From: Deltaproteobacteria bacterium
GTDB taxonomy: Bacteria > Myxococcota_A > Polyangia > HGW-17 > SLPX01
Assembly: GCA_011390535.1 (NCBI GenBank)
Contig: JAABSF010000175.1
Coordinates: forward strand, 1 to 6,223
Reading direction: 5' to 3'
Length of the DNA: 6,223 nucleotides
In this document: positions 1-5,573 of the stretch, piece by piece
How the letters are laid out: each line of letters begins with the position of its first letter
Numbering within the stretch: position 1 is the stretch's first letter
The notes under the pieces: generated by a model
Databases searched by the model: none
What the model saw: only the letters and a program-made list of their open reading frames with translations
Told to the model about the DNA's origin: nothing
Program-made: the position numbers and the translations under genes

Positions 1-2
1 TG

Positions 3-203
3 GACGAAAAAGGCAAAGAGCTCGTTTTGGTCACCGAGGCACGACCTGCCATGGCCGATGCCATCAACTTAACACCGCCGCAATCCTCCGGAGGAGCCGC
101 CACTCCCACCTCACCCGGGTCGTCGAGAACCGGCGGCCCCCGATCTTCCGTGCGCACCAGTGGGACGCCGTCAACGAATGTCAGGAGGGGAGGTGTGAGA
201 TGA
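3..203 (+). CDS. gspJ: C-terminal end of a T2SS minor pseudopilin, probably GspJ (5' end outside window)
   Basis: This reading frame is open from the left edge to a TGA at 201-203, giving 66 visible residues. The first ~22 residues (DEKGKELVLVTEARP...) look like the last beta-strand region of a pseudopilin globular domain. The rest is a Pro/Ser/Thr/Gly-rich tail ending in a basic stretch (VRRGGVR). The stop overlaps the gspK start as ATGA, so the two genes are probably translationally coupled. The name GspJ rests mainly on position, since T2SS operons usually run G-H-I-J-K-L-M-N and this frame directly precedes gspK. GspJ is a minor pseudopilin that joins GspI, GspK and GspH at the pseudopilus tip in the periplasm. 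The prepilin N-terminus that would confirm the family lies upstream, so another minor pseudopilin is possible. The low-complexity tail is longer than I would expect for GspJ. Confidence 0.68.
   Translation, partial: DEKGKELVLVTEARPAMADAINLTPPQSSGGAATPTSPGSSRTGGPRSSVRTSGTPSTNVRRGGVR
183..193 (+). promoter_or_regulatory. Strong Shine-Dalgarno site of gspK
   Basis: The purine run AGGAGGGGAGG ends 6 bases before the ATG at 200. It supports that ATG as the gspK start, even though it gives an unusually long prepilin leader. The site lies inside the last codons of the upstream pseudopilin gene. Confidence 0.85.
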
Positions 204-1516
204 ACACAAACCGTCTCATGCTGTTCATACAACGAACACGTAGGTTTTTCTTGACTCCAATTCGTGGAAAAAGAGGAGAGACAAAGGCACAAAAGGGCAT
301 CGCGCTGATCATGGTGTTGGTGACACTTGCCGTTATCGCAGCCACCACACATCAGTTCGTCTATACATCGGAGATTAACCACGCATCGGCGAAAAACTCT
401 GTATCAGAGCTTAAAGCACACTATCTCGCCCGCTCGGTTATAAACCTGACGCGCATCTTGCTCAAAGTGCAAGAAAAAGTTTTGGATCGTAACCGGGCAT
501 TTCTTGGAGACATACAGCTCACTGATTTTATCCAGATGTTGCTCCCGGCCTTCTTTGGAGAAGGGGCAGGGCTGCTGGCAGGTGCCCTTGGGGTGGATTC
601 ACAAGACATCCATGGGCTGGAATACAAGAAGTCTTTCGGCGAAGCGATGTTGGAGGATATCAGCAGCGAAGATGGGAAAATCAATGTCAACTGCGCGTAT
701 GTACGTTCTGATCAAGATCCGCAGGTGATAAGGCTCGCCACCGGGCTGATGGCTCTTATGGCCGATACAAGATACGACATTCTCTTCGAGACCGCCGATG
801 AGATGGGAAACTATAATGACCGAGAGACTGTGGTCTCAGCAATAATAGATTATATAGACGCCGACACGGCTAAATTTGGGCAAGAGACAGCTGCGGAAGA
901 TTATGGCTATGAGACAAAAGTCGATTCATACGAAGCCAAAAATAACATAATCGATTCTGTAGAAGAACTTCGGCTTGTGAGAGGCGTGACGGACGATTTC
1001 TGGGCTAATTTCGGAGAGAGTCTCACTGTATACGGCTCTTGCATTCCCAACATTTGCGCGGTTTCGGAGGATAACTGGATCCTCATAGCGTCCATCCTCT
1101 TCCAAACCGCCATGGACCCGCAGGACCCTGTCTTTCTGGATCCGATTCGCCTGAAAGCGCTGAGCCAAGCCATACTGCAGCAGGTAAAATTCTCGGGGTG
1201 TAAAGACCTGAACAGTTTCGTCACAGCAGCCAAAGAGCCTATCCCATTGGCGCAGCTTTTCGGAGACACAATGGGGCTGGACACCGACATGATCCAAGAT
1301 GATCAAGAACAGATAGTAGGCACCCTGCAGGGAATCGACCTTGACCCCAAAAAGGTTTCTCAAGCTGTTTATATGGGTCCTCGCCGGATCTATCGGCTAA
1401 CGGCTTATGGAAGAGTCGGTCGCGTTACAAAAAGAATAATCGCCGTCTGGGATCAGCAGTTCCGCTCACCTTCTACAGGCAAGCTCGGCGGTTTTATTTA
1501 TTGGAGAGAGGAGTAG
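200..1516 (+). CDS. gspK: T2SS minor pseudopilin GspK
   Basis: GspK is the large minor pseudopilin that caps the pseudopilus tip with GspI and GspJ, in the inner membrane and periplasm. The 438-residue length is typical for it. A type IV prepilin signal is visible: a basic leader ends in QKG, with predicted cleavage after Gly33, followed by a hydrophobic stretch at 34-50 (IALIMVLVTLAVIAA). The prepilin peptidase GspO would do the cleavage. Mature position 5 is Met rather than Glu, as expected for GspK, which lacks the conserved Glu5 of the major pseudopilin. Further family signatures are GKINVN at 159-164, AIIDYIDADT at 214-223 and VEELRLVRGVTDDFW at 254-268, followed by LTVYG. Cys165, Cys281, Cys286 and Cys334 could form disulfides in the periplasm. 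The start is set by a strong ribosome site 6 bases upstream. The leader of 33 residues is long. The gene overlaps gspJ by 4 bases and ends 2 bases before gspL. Confidence 0.95.
   Translation: MNTNRLMLFIQRTRRFFLTPIRGKRGETKAQKGIALIMVLVTLAVIAATTHQFVYTSEINHASAKNSVSELKAHYLARSVINLTRILLKVQEKVLDRNRAFLGDIQLTDFIQMLLPAFFGEGAGLLAGALGVDSQDIHGLEYKKSFGEAMLEDISSEDGKINVNCAYVRSDQDPQVIRLATGLMALMADTRYDILFETADEMGNYNDRETVVSAIIDYIDADTAKFGQETAAEDYGYETKVDSYEAKNNIIDSVEELRLVRGVTDDFWANFGESLTVYGSCIPNICAVSEDNWILIASILFQTAMDPQDPVFLDPIRLKALSQAILQQVKFSGCKDLNSFVTAAKEPIPLAQLFGDTMGLDTDMIQDDQEQIVGTLQGIDLDPKKVSQAVYMGPRRIYRLTAYGRVGRVTKRIIAVWDQQFRSPSTGKLGGFIYWREE
1507..1513 (+). promoter_or_regulatory. Shine-Dalgarno site that sets the gspL start
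   Basis: AGAGGAG lies 5 bases before the ATG at 1519, inside the last codons of gspK. It favours that ATG over the in-frame TTG at 1501, which would add six residues (MERGVG) encoded by the ribosome site itself. Confidence 0.8.
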
Positions 1517-1518
1517 GT

Positions 1519-3273
1519 ATGGGACAAAAGATTTGCGGCATAGATCTTGGTTCTCACTCGGTGAAAGCCAGCCTCTACCAGTCGAAATTTCGCAAGTTTC
1601 AGCTGGTGACGTTCCGTGAGATCTTGTTGCCCCGCACAAGTGACGTGGCGGGCGTAAGCGGCATAACAGAAGCGGGTTATCCTCAGCATTTGCAAGAACC
1701 CGATTCATCCATCCAACAAGATACCAAAAACCCACTTTCGGCGTCCCTTGATAAAATCGGAGATGAGAGCAAATCAAACGAAACAGAAAGTTCTGATGTA
1801 TATCCTAAGTCTGAGCTGTTGACCCCTGCCCACAAAGCAGCCGTTAAAGAGTTGCTGTCTGACCGTACTTTTAAAGCAGATATAACTTTGGTGGCTCTCC
1901 CCGGGACATCCACTATCATCAGATATTTACGGTTTCCTTTCAGCGACGAAAAAAAGATCGCGCCTGTGGTAGGCTATGAACTTGAAGGACAAATTCCTTT
2001 TGAATTAGATGAGGTCGCTTACGACCATATGATTCTGGAATTAGGACGACCAACCAAGGGTATAGAGACAAGAGTATTAGCGGCTGCAACCGCCCACGAT
2101 GCAATCGAGTCTTTTCTGTCCCAACTGGAGACCGTTGGGCTGGATCCTCACATAGTGACCATAGCACCTCTCGCTTATGGCTTTTTAGGCAGTGACCCTG
2201 AAAGCGATGAGAGTGAAGAGCTCACCTGTGTATTAGATATCGGCCACAAGCACACCAACCTGTGCATTCTTAAAAAACAACAACCCATTTTCATGAGAAC
2301 ATTGTCTCGCGGTGGTGAGAACATAACCAACGCCATCAGCAAGAAGCTTAATATTTCACATGAACAAGCCGAGCATTTAAAAAGACAAGAAGGGATAATA
2401 TTAGCTGCAGGCGAAACATCCAACTCCAACCAAGAAGACCTCGATGCTATCATAAAAAAATCCCTTCGTCCGTGGGACCTGGGCCTACGCCAAAGCATCA
2501 CCGCAGCGACGACTGAGTTGGGAGCGGCCCCGACTTCATTTGTTCTATGTGGAGGCTCTTCTCAGTTGAAAGGTATTGAGCATCATATAGCAAGCATAGT
2601 CGGTCTACCAGCGAACACCATAAGGCGAGTGAGCATTCAAACCCTGGAAGGGCAAGGCCCTGAAGCCACGCTTTCATACGGCCTCGCTCACCTCGTTCAC
2701 TCTCATCGAAGGGATGTGCTGAATCTTCGGAAAGGCGATTTGGCCCCCATATCCAACAGATCTATTTTCAGAGAAAAAGCGCTGGTTTTCAGCGTAGCCA
2801 TTGTTATCGCTCTCGGGCTGCTAATGACAAATGGATGGGCAAAACTGGCAAGGCTGAAAAAAGAAGAACGCGTTCTGTCAGCCCAATTATACGAAGAAAC
2901 ACAGGCTGTACTTGGAAAACCAATGACCAACGAAGCGCAGGTGTTAAATAAGATCCGCAGATTGAGACGCAGCGCGGGTGGGACAACTTTGCCGATTCCC
3001 AATTCCAGCGCCTACGCCATTTTGAGCGAGATTTCCAGAAAAGCACCTTCAAGTGACAAGGTGACTTTGGATGTTCGTAAGATGAATATTCGTTCACGCA
3101 AATTAACAATTAGTGGAACGGCCGGGACGGCATCTCAAGTCGAAGAGTTTGTTACATCTCTGAAGGAGATTGATTGTTTCAAGACCGTCAAACCCGGCAC
3201 AACAACGGAGGTAGGGAGCGGAGATGACAAAAAAAGCGAGTTTACGATCAACATTGAATCGGAGTGCATGTAA
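1519..3273 (+). CDS. gspL: T2SS inner-membrane platform protein GspL, PilM/PilN-like form
   Basis: GspL links the secretion ATPase GspE in the cytoplasm to GspM and the periplasmic part of the machine. This 584-residue protein has a cytoplasmic actin-like domain at ~1-395 resembling PilM of type IV pili. Its nucleotide-binding motifs are visible: phosphate-1 (GIDLGSHSVKAS, 7-18), phosphate-2 (LDIGHKHTNL, 239-248) and adenosine (VLCGGSSQLKG, 342-352). EGQIPFELDEVAYD at 156-169 is also PilM-like. An acidic, Ser-rich stretch at ~41-98 interrupts the domain. NLRKGDLAP at 402-410 matches the NL-x-x-G region that precedes the membrane segment in GspL and recalls the PilN motif that docks on PilM. 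One membrane helix lies at ~420-440, then a short coiled region (~445-485) and a ferredoxin-like periplasmic domain to the end. The start at ATG 1519 has a ribosome site 5 bases upstream. It could also be named a PilM-PilN fusion, but the operon argues for GspL. Confidence 0.93.
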   Translation: MGQKICGIDLGSHSVKASLYQSKFRKFQLVTFREILLPRTSDVAGVSGITEAGYPQHLQEPDSSIQQDTKNPLSASLDKIGDESKSNETESSDVYPKSELLTPAHKAAVKELLSDRTFKADITLVALPGTSTIIRYLRFPFSDEKKIAPVVGYELEGQIPFELDEVAYDHMILELGRPTKGIETRVLAAATAHDAIESFLSQLETVGLDPHIVTIAPLAYGFLGSDPESDESEELTCVLDIGHKHTNLCILKKQQPIFMRTLSRGGENITNAISKKLNISHEQAEHLKRQEGIILAAGETSNSNQEDLDAIIKKSLRPWDLGLRQSITAATTELGAAPTSFVLCGGSSQLKGIEHHIASIVGLPANTIRRVSIQTLEGQGPEATLSYGLAHLVHSHRRDVLNLRKGDLAPISNRSIFREKALVFSVAIVIALGLLMTNGWAKLARLKKEERVLSAQLYEETQAVLGKPMTNEAQVLNKIRRLRRSAGGTTLPIPNSSAYAILSEISRKAPSSDKVTLDVRKMNIRSRKLTISGTAGTASQVEEFVTSLKEIDCFKTVKPGTTTEVGSGDDKKSEFTINIESECM

Positions 3274-3275
3274 AA

Positions 3276-3932
3276 ATGGCCGGTTTTACGAATAAAATTG
3301 AAGATGCGATAGACTCTTTTGATCAGCTCTCTCTCCGAGAAAAGGCGATGTTGCTGGGTCTTGTTGCGACGTTTGGTTTTATACTCATAGGCGCTTTGTG
3401 GTATTTCACCAGCGAAGGGTTGAATGCCCGGGAGGAGCGCTGCGAAAATCTACGTCGCGCCGTCACACTACTTGAAAGGCATGAAGGTGAGCTTAGAGAA
3501 GCCCGAATGGCCGATGCACGCACCGACGCCAGAATAAGAGAGTCGGTCCCCATGCTTCAAGGACATTTAGACAAAATCGCGAGTGATCTGGATGTCGATA
3601 TAAAAGAATACAAATCCCTGAAAGATCGGACCCTCGGCAGAGAAAAAAATTATTTGGAAAAGTCCATGCGTTTGCGCATTTTCGGAGTCAAAATCGAGCT
3701 GCTGGCAAAGTTTCTTGACCGCATAGAAGGAGGCAAACACCTTATCCTGGTGAGCGCTTTGGACATCCAGACCCGTGTGGGTCAACCTGAGTTACTGGAT
3801 GTAGATATGGTGGTATCCACTTACAAGAAAAAATCAGGCGACTCTGAAAAAGAGAAGAAGAGCAAAGAAAAGAAAAAGAAACAAAAAGAAAAGAATAAGG
3901 GTGCAGCCCGAAAGAAAGCGAGTGGAGCATGA
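3276..3932 (+). CDS. gspM: T2SS inner-membrane protein GspM (PilO-like), with Lys-rich C-terminal tail
   Basis: GspM is a small bitopic membrane protein that pairs with GspL in the T2SS assembly platform, equivalent to PilO in type IV pili. The 218-residue protein has a short cytoplasmic N-terminus with the family signature LSLREKAML at 18-26. A single membrane helix follows at ~24-45, then a charged predicted coiled coil (~48-98) and a ferredoxin-like alpha/beta region at ~100-183. From residue 184 on the protein is a highly basic tail rich in Lys and Glu/Lys runs (KEKKSKEKKKKQKEK), which is not part of the known fold and should face the periplasm. The ATG at 3276 is preferred: it lies 2 bases after the gspL stop and has GGAG 11 bases upstream. 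An in-frame GTG at 3264 would add four residues but would overlap that GGAG. The 3' end overlaps gspN as ATGA. GspM sequences diverge widely, so the call rests on topology, signature and gene order. Confidence 0.87.
   Translation: MAGFTNKIEDAIDSFDQLSLREKAMLLGLVATFGFILIGALWYFTSEGLNAREERCENLRRAVTLLERHEGELREARMADARTDARIRESVPMLQGHLDKIASDLDVDIKEYKSLKDRTLGREKNYLEKSMRLRIFGVKIELLAKFLDRIEGGKHLILVSALDIQTRVGQPELLDVDMVVSTYKKKSGDSEKEKKSKEKKKKQKEKNKGAARKKASGA
3845..3900 (+). repeat. Purine-only-like tract encoding the GspM Lys/Glu tail
   Basis: About 56 bases are almost entirely A and G on the + strand, with breaks only at 3845 (T), 3863 (C), 3882 (C) and 3895 (T). It is made of irregular AAG/AAA/GAG codon runs. 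It encodes the basic tail of GspM and is a likely site for length change by replication slippage. Confidence 0.7.
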
Positions 3933-5044
3933 AGAGACATATCTTCACAGTTGCCAAATATTCAGGATACACCCTGTGTGCGTTGTTTTTTTTAGTATTG
4001 ACCACATATATGGTTTTTCCTTTTGATCGATTAAAGACATTAATCGCTAGAGAGCTCACCCAAGGTGGGCGCTATGAAGTCAGTATCGGCTCGGTGTCGC
4101 CCGCCTTCCTTATGGGGATCACCCTCAAAGATGTGGTTTTTGTGAGCCCTCCGGAGAAACCTGGTGAAAAAAAGAGTAAAATGGAGATCGAGCGAGCTAC
4201 TGTTAAGTTCGGCTTATTCTCCCTCTTAAAGGATTCTCCCGATGTAAGCTTTGATGTAGAAGCTTTTGGCGGCCGAATTAAAGGAGAAACACAAAAAATA
4301 AAGAAGACCAGAAAAATCAAGATTGATTTCGAAGACATCTCTTTTAAAAAGCTGCCGGGCATCTCCAAAGCAATAGATCTTCCCATGGGAGGTAGCGTTA
4401 CAGGGAGGGGTAATATTAAGATCCCGCCTGAAGGATACCGCATGATGGAGGGCAAGCTGACTCTCAACTGCAAGAATTGTTCAATTGGTGATGGAAAAAC
4501 ATTAGTAAAACCAAAATTCGCCCGACAACGGCCGGGGCAATATGACCCGGTGGCCGACAAGGGCGTGACGCTCCCGAAAATCAGGCTCGGACGCTTTGGT
4601 GGAGACATAAACATTGAAAAAGGTAAGGCCGAGTTTTCACAGTTTGAGGCACTCTCACCGGATGGTGAAGCAAAGCTGATTGGTTATGTCATGCTGAGAG
4701 AACCGATAATCTTCTCTACGGTCCAGGCCGTCTTCAAGCTCAAGTTCTCGGAAGAATTCAAGAAAAGAAAACCCAGGATACAGGGTATCGAAGCGAGCAT
4801 GGCGCGGGGAAAGAGAGACGACGGGCTTTATGGCATGTGCATTACCAGAAGACTTAAAAATATTCGTTTCAGGCCTTGCAGGTTCAGCGCCGCTGAACGC
4901 GGGACAGGAAGGGGCCCCGCGGGTCGTTTAGGCGGAAGGTCCCGCGGACGAACAGGTCGCAGACCACCTAAACGGAAACGTCCGCCTCGCCCACCCACGG
5001 GCGGAAAAGGCATGAAAACCGGCGGCGAAGTAGACAACTACTAG
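3929..5044 (+). CDS. gspN: T2SS protein GspN, AsmA-like deltaproteobacterial type
   Basis: GspN is an accessory T2SS protein anchored in the inner membrane with a periplasmic beta-rich domain. Its exact role is not settled. The 371-residue product starts with a membrane anchor at ~12-30. An AsmA-like N-terminal region follows, with the segment RYEVSIGSVSP (48-58). The core carries sequences I associate with the deltaproteobacterial GspN family: CKNCSIGDGKTLVK (181-194), LPKIRLGRFGGDINIEKGKAEF (215-236, quoted as key residues G221, G224, E230, K231, G232) and SPDGEAKLIGYVMLREP (243-259). The late motif DDGLYG at 297-302 leads into LKNIRFRP. From ~320 the protein turns into an Arg/Pro/Gly-rich tail (RTGRRPPKRKRPPRPP) that is GC-rich at the DNA level. 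The start overlaps the gspM stop as ATGA, so coupling is likely. Cys181 and Cys184 form a CxxC that could be disulfide-bonded. It is the last gene of the T2SS unit. Confidence 0.9.
   Translation: MKRHIFTVAKYSGYTLCALFFLVLTTYMVFPFDRLKTLIARELTQGGRYEVSIGSVSPAFLMGITLKDVVFVSPPEKPGEKKSKMEIERATVKFGLFSLLKDSPDVSFDVEAFGGRIKGETQKIKKTRKIKIDFEDISFKKLPGISKAIDLPMGGSVTGRGNIKIPPEGYRMMEGKLTLNCKNCSIGDGKTLVKPKFARQRPGQYDPVADKGVTLPKIRLGRFGGDINIEKGKAEFSQFEALSPDGEAKLIGYVMLREPIIFSTVQAVFKLKFSEEFKKRKPRIQGIEASMARGKRDDGLYGMCITRRLKNIRFRPCRFSAAERGTGRGPAGRLGGRSRGRTGRRPPKRKRPPRPPTGGKGMKTGGEVDNY
4882..4898 (+). repeat. Inverted repeat inside gspN 3' end
   Basis: GTTCAGCG and CGCTGAAC are exact complements around a single base at 4890. 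As RNA it can form a 7-bp stem with a GCC loop. It marks the point where the gspN coding sequence turns GC-rich and its product becomes an Arg/Pro/Gly tail. Confidence 0.7.
4925..4985 (+). repeat. Overlapping inverted repeats in the gspN tail
   Basis: Three exact inverted pairs lie here: CGTTTAGG at 4925-4932 with CCTAAACG at 4967-4974, GCGGACG at 4944-4950 with CGTCCGC at 4979-4985, and GGTC at 4955-4958 with GACC at 4962-4965. The small GGTC/GACC hairpin nests within either of the other two, which exclude each other. All lie inside coding sequence. Confidence 0.6.
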
Positions 5045-5046
5045 AA

Positions 5047-5065
5047 AGGATCTAATTAAGATCCT
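5047..5065 (+). terminator. Weak hairpin just after the T2SS operon
   Basis: AGGATCT and AGATCCT form a perfect 7-bp stem with an AATTA loop, beginning 2 bases after the gspN stop. The following bases (GACAAACA) lack a T tract, so this is not a classical intrinsic terminator. It could be a 3'-end stabiliser or a weak terminator. Confidence 0.35.
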
Positions 5066-5090
5066 GACAAACATACTCGCATAGCCGACG

Positions 5091-5104
5091 AGGCGCTCGC
5101 GCCT
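5091..5104 (+). repeat. GC-rich hairpin in the gspN-lipoprotein gap
   Basis: AGGCG and CGCCT form a 5-bp stem with a CTCG loop. Imperfect flanking complementarity (ACATACTCG near 5071, CGAGCGTGT near 5112) could lengthen it into a larger structure that ends next to TTT at 5120-5122. It may end operon transcription, but the T run is too short for a firm call. Confidence 0.4.
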
Positions 5105-5130
5105 TGCCTGACGAGCGTGTTTAGAAAGGC

Positions 5131-5139
5131 TGCTATTCT
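5131..5139 (+). promoter_or_regulatory. Possible extended -10 promoter for the lipoprotein gene
   Basis: TGCTATTCT fits the extended -10 pattern TGnTAnnnT. No good -35 box is visible about 17 bases upstream. The start of transcription would be expected about 6-7 bases downstream, at or next to the ATG at 5146, which would give a leaderless or nearly leaderless mRNA. The call is from pattern only. Confidence 0.4.
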
Positions 5140-5145
5140 TACAAG

Positions 5146-5538
5146 ATGATTTTTCCCAGAACTCAAACCTGCATTTTTGTTCAGTTTCTGATGATGTCCT
5201 TTTTGGTCGGCACCCTAGCTTGCGCAGGCTGCAAAAAAGAAGAAACCGCCCCTAAATCCGAGAGAAAGAGAGTGTGTACTGATTTTGCCCTGGATGTTGC
5301 AGCAGCTTTTCAACAAACATTTGGTTTAAAAGATAATCAGAGAGGAGACTATGCGGCAGACATGAAAAAAAACATTCTCCAGCTAAAAGAGAACCTTAAG
5401 AAGGCATGCATGAACGGCGAGCTTTCAAACGAAGTCATCTCTTGTGTAAGAAAATCAGACCACAGGGATTTTGAACGGATGGAAAAATGTTTACCGGAAG
5501 ACTATCGACCTATCAGGGAAGACATGGGCGATGAATAG
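5146..5538 (+). CDS. Small putative lipoprotein of unknown function
   Basis: I do not recognise a named family. The 130-residue product starts with a short N-terminus containing Arg5 and a hydrophobic stretch at ~10-25. A cysteine-containing end (LACAGCKKEE) follows, which looks like a lipoprotein signal. The lipidated residue is probably Cys29 (preceded by A-G, followed by charged residues), with Cys26 an alternative. Neither lipobox is perfect, because Leu is not at -3. The mature part is charged and probably helical, with Cys44, Cys88, Cys100 and Cys115 (VCTDFA, KACMN, ISCVRK, EKCLPED). Their spacing could support two disulfides and recalls small cysteine-patterned lipoproteins of deltaproteobacteria, which is an impression only. 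There is no ribosome site upstream of the ATG, and the nearest purine run (AAAGG, 5125-5129) is 16 bases away. The gene is separated from gspN by 101 bases and seems to have its own promoter, so a T2SS role is not implied. Probable site: periplasmic face of the inner or outer membrane. Confidence 0.75.
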   Translation: MIFPRTQTCIFVQFLMMSFLVGTLACAGCKKEETAPKSERKRVCTDFALDVAAAFQQTFGLKDNQRGDYAADMKKNILQLKENLKKACMNGELSNEVISCVRKSDHRDFERMEKCLPEDYRPIREDMGDE

Positions 5539-5547
5539 ATATAAACC

Positions 5548-5573
5548 CCTGAAGAAACATCAGGTTATTTTTT
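5548..5573 (+). terminator. Intrinsic terminator between convergent genes
   Basis: CCTGA at 5548-5552 pairs with TCAGG at 5560-5564 around a 7-base loop. The stem can be extended by AA/TT past a CC bulge, and TTATTTTTT follows. It lies 9 bases after the lipoprotein stop. Its T tract overlaps the last codons and stop of the opposing aminopeptidase gene. On the - strand the same stem starts 1 base after that gene's stop but is followed only by GGTTTAT, so termination there would be weaker. Confidence 0.7.

Noticed and set aside
421..1363. Several antisense open frames opposite gspK
   Set aside because: They have no ribosome sites or recognisable protein sequence, and lie opposite a gene with clear family signatures. 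They are shadows of the gspK codon pattern.
1501..1518. TTG start for gspL
   Set aside because: It would encode MERGVG from the ribosome site itself. The ATG at 1519 has AGAGGAG at the right spacing and gives the usual short N-terminus before GIDLG.
3264..3275. GTG start for gspM
   Set aside because: It overlaps the only nearby GGAG, which would better serve the ATG at 3276, and it adds four residues with no family support.
4072..4614. A 180-codon antisense frame opposite gspN
   Set aside because: It is long, but its translation shows no domain or signal I recognise, and the + strand carries conserved GspN motifs over the same bases.
4850..4930. Frameshift near the end of gspN
   Set aside because: The annotated frame still holds the family-like ending DDGLYG...LKNIRFRP past the supposed break. 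The next frame gives plausible residues for a while but stops at 4928-4930, and the third stops even earlier.
5365..5372. Run of eight A as a programmed frameshift site in the lipoprotein gene
   Set aside because: The zero frame continues sensibly with regular cysteines to a stop just before a terminator, and no stimulating structure is evident.
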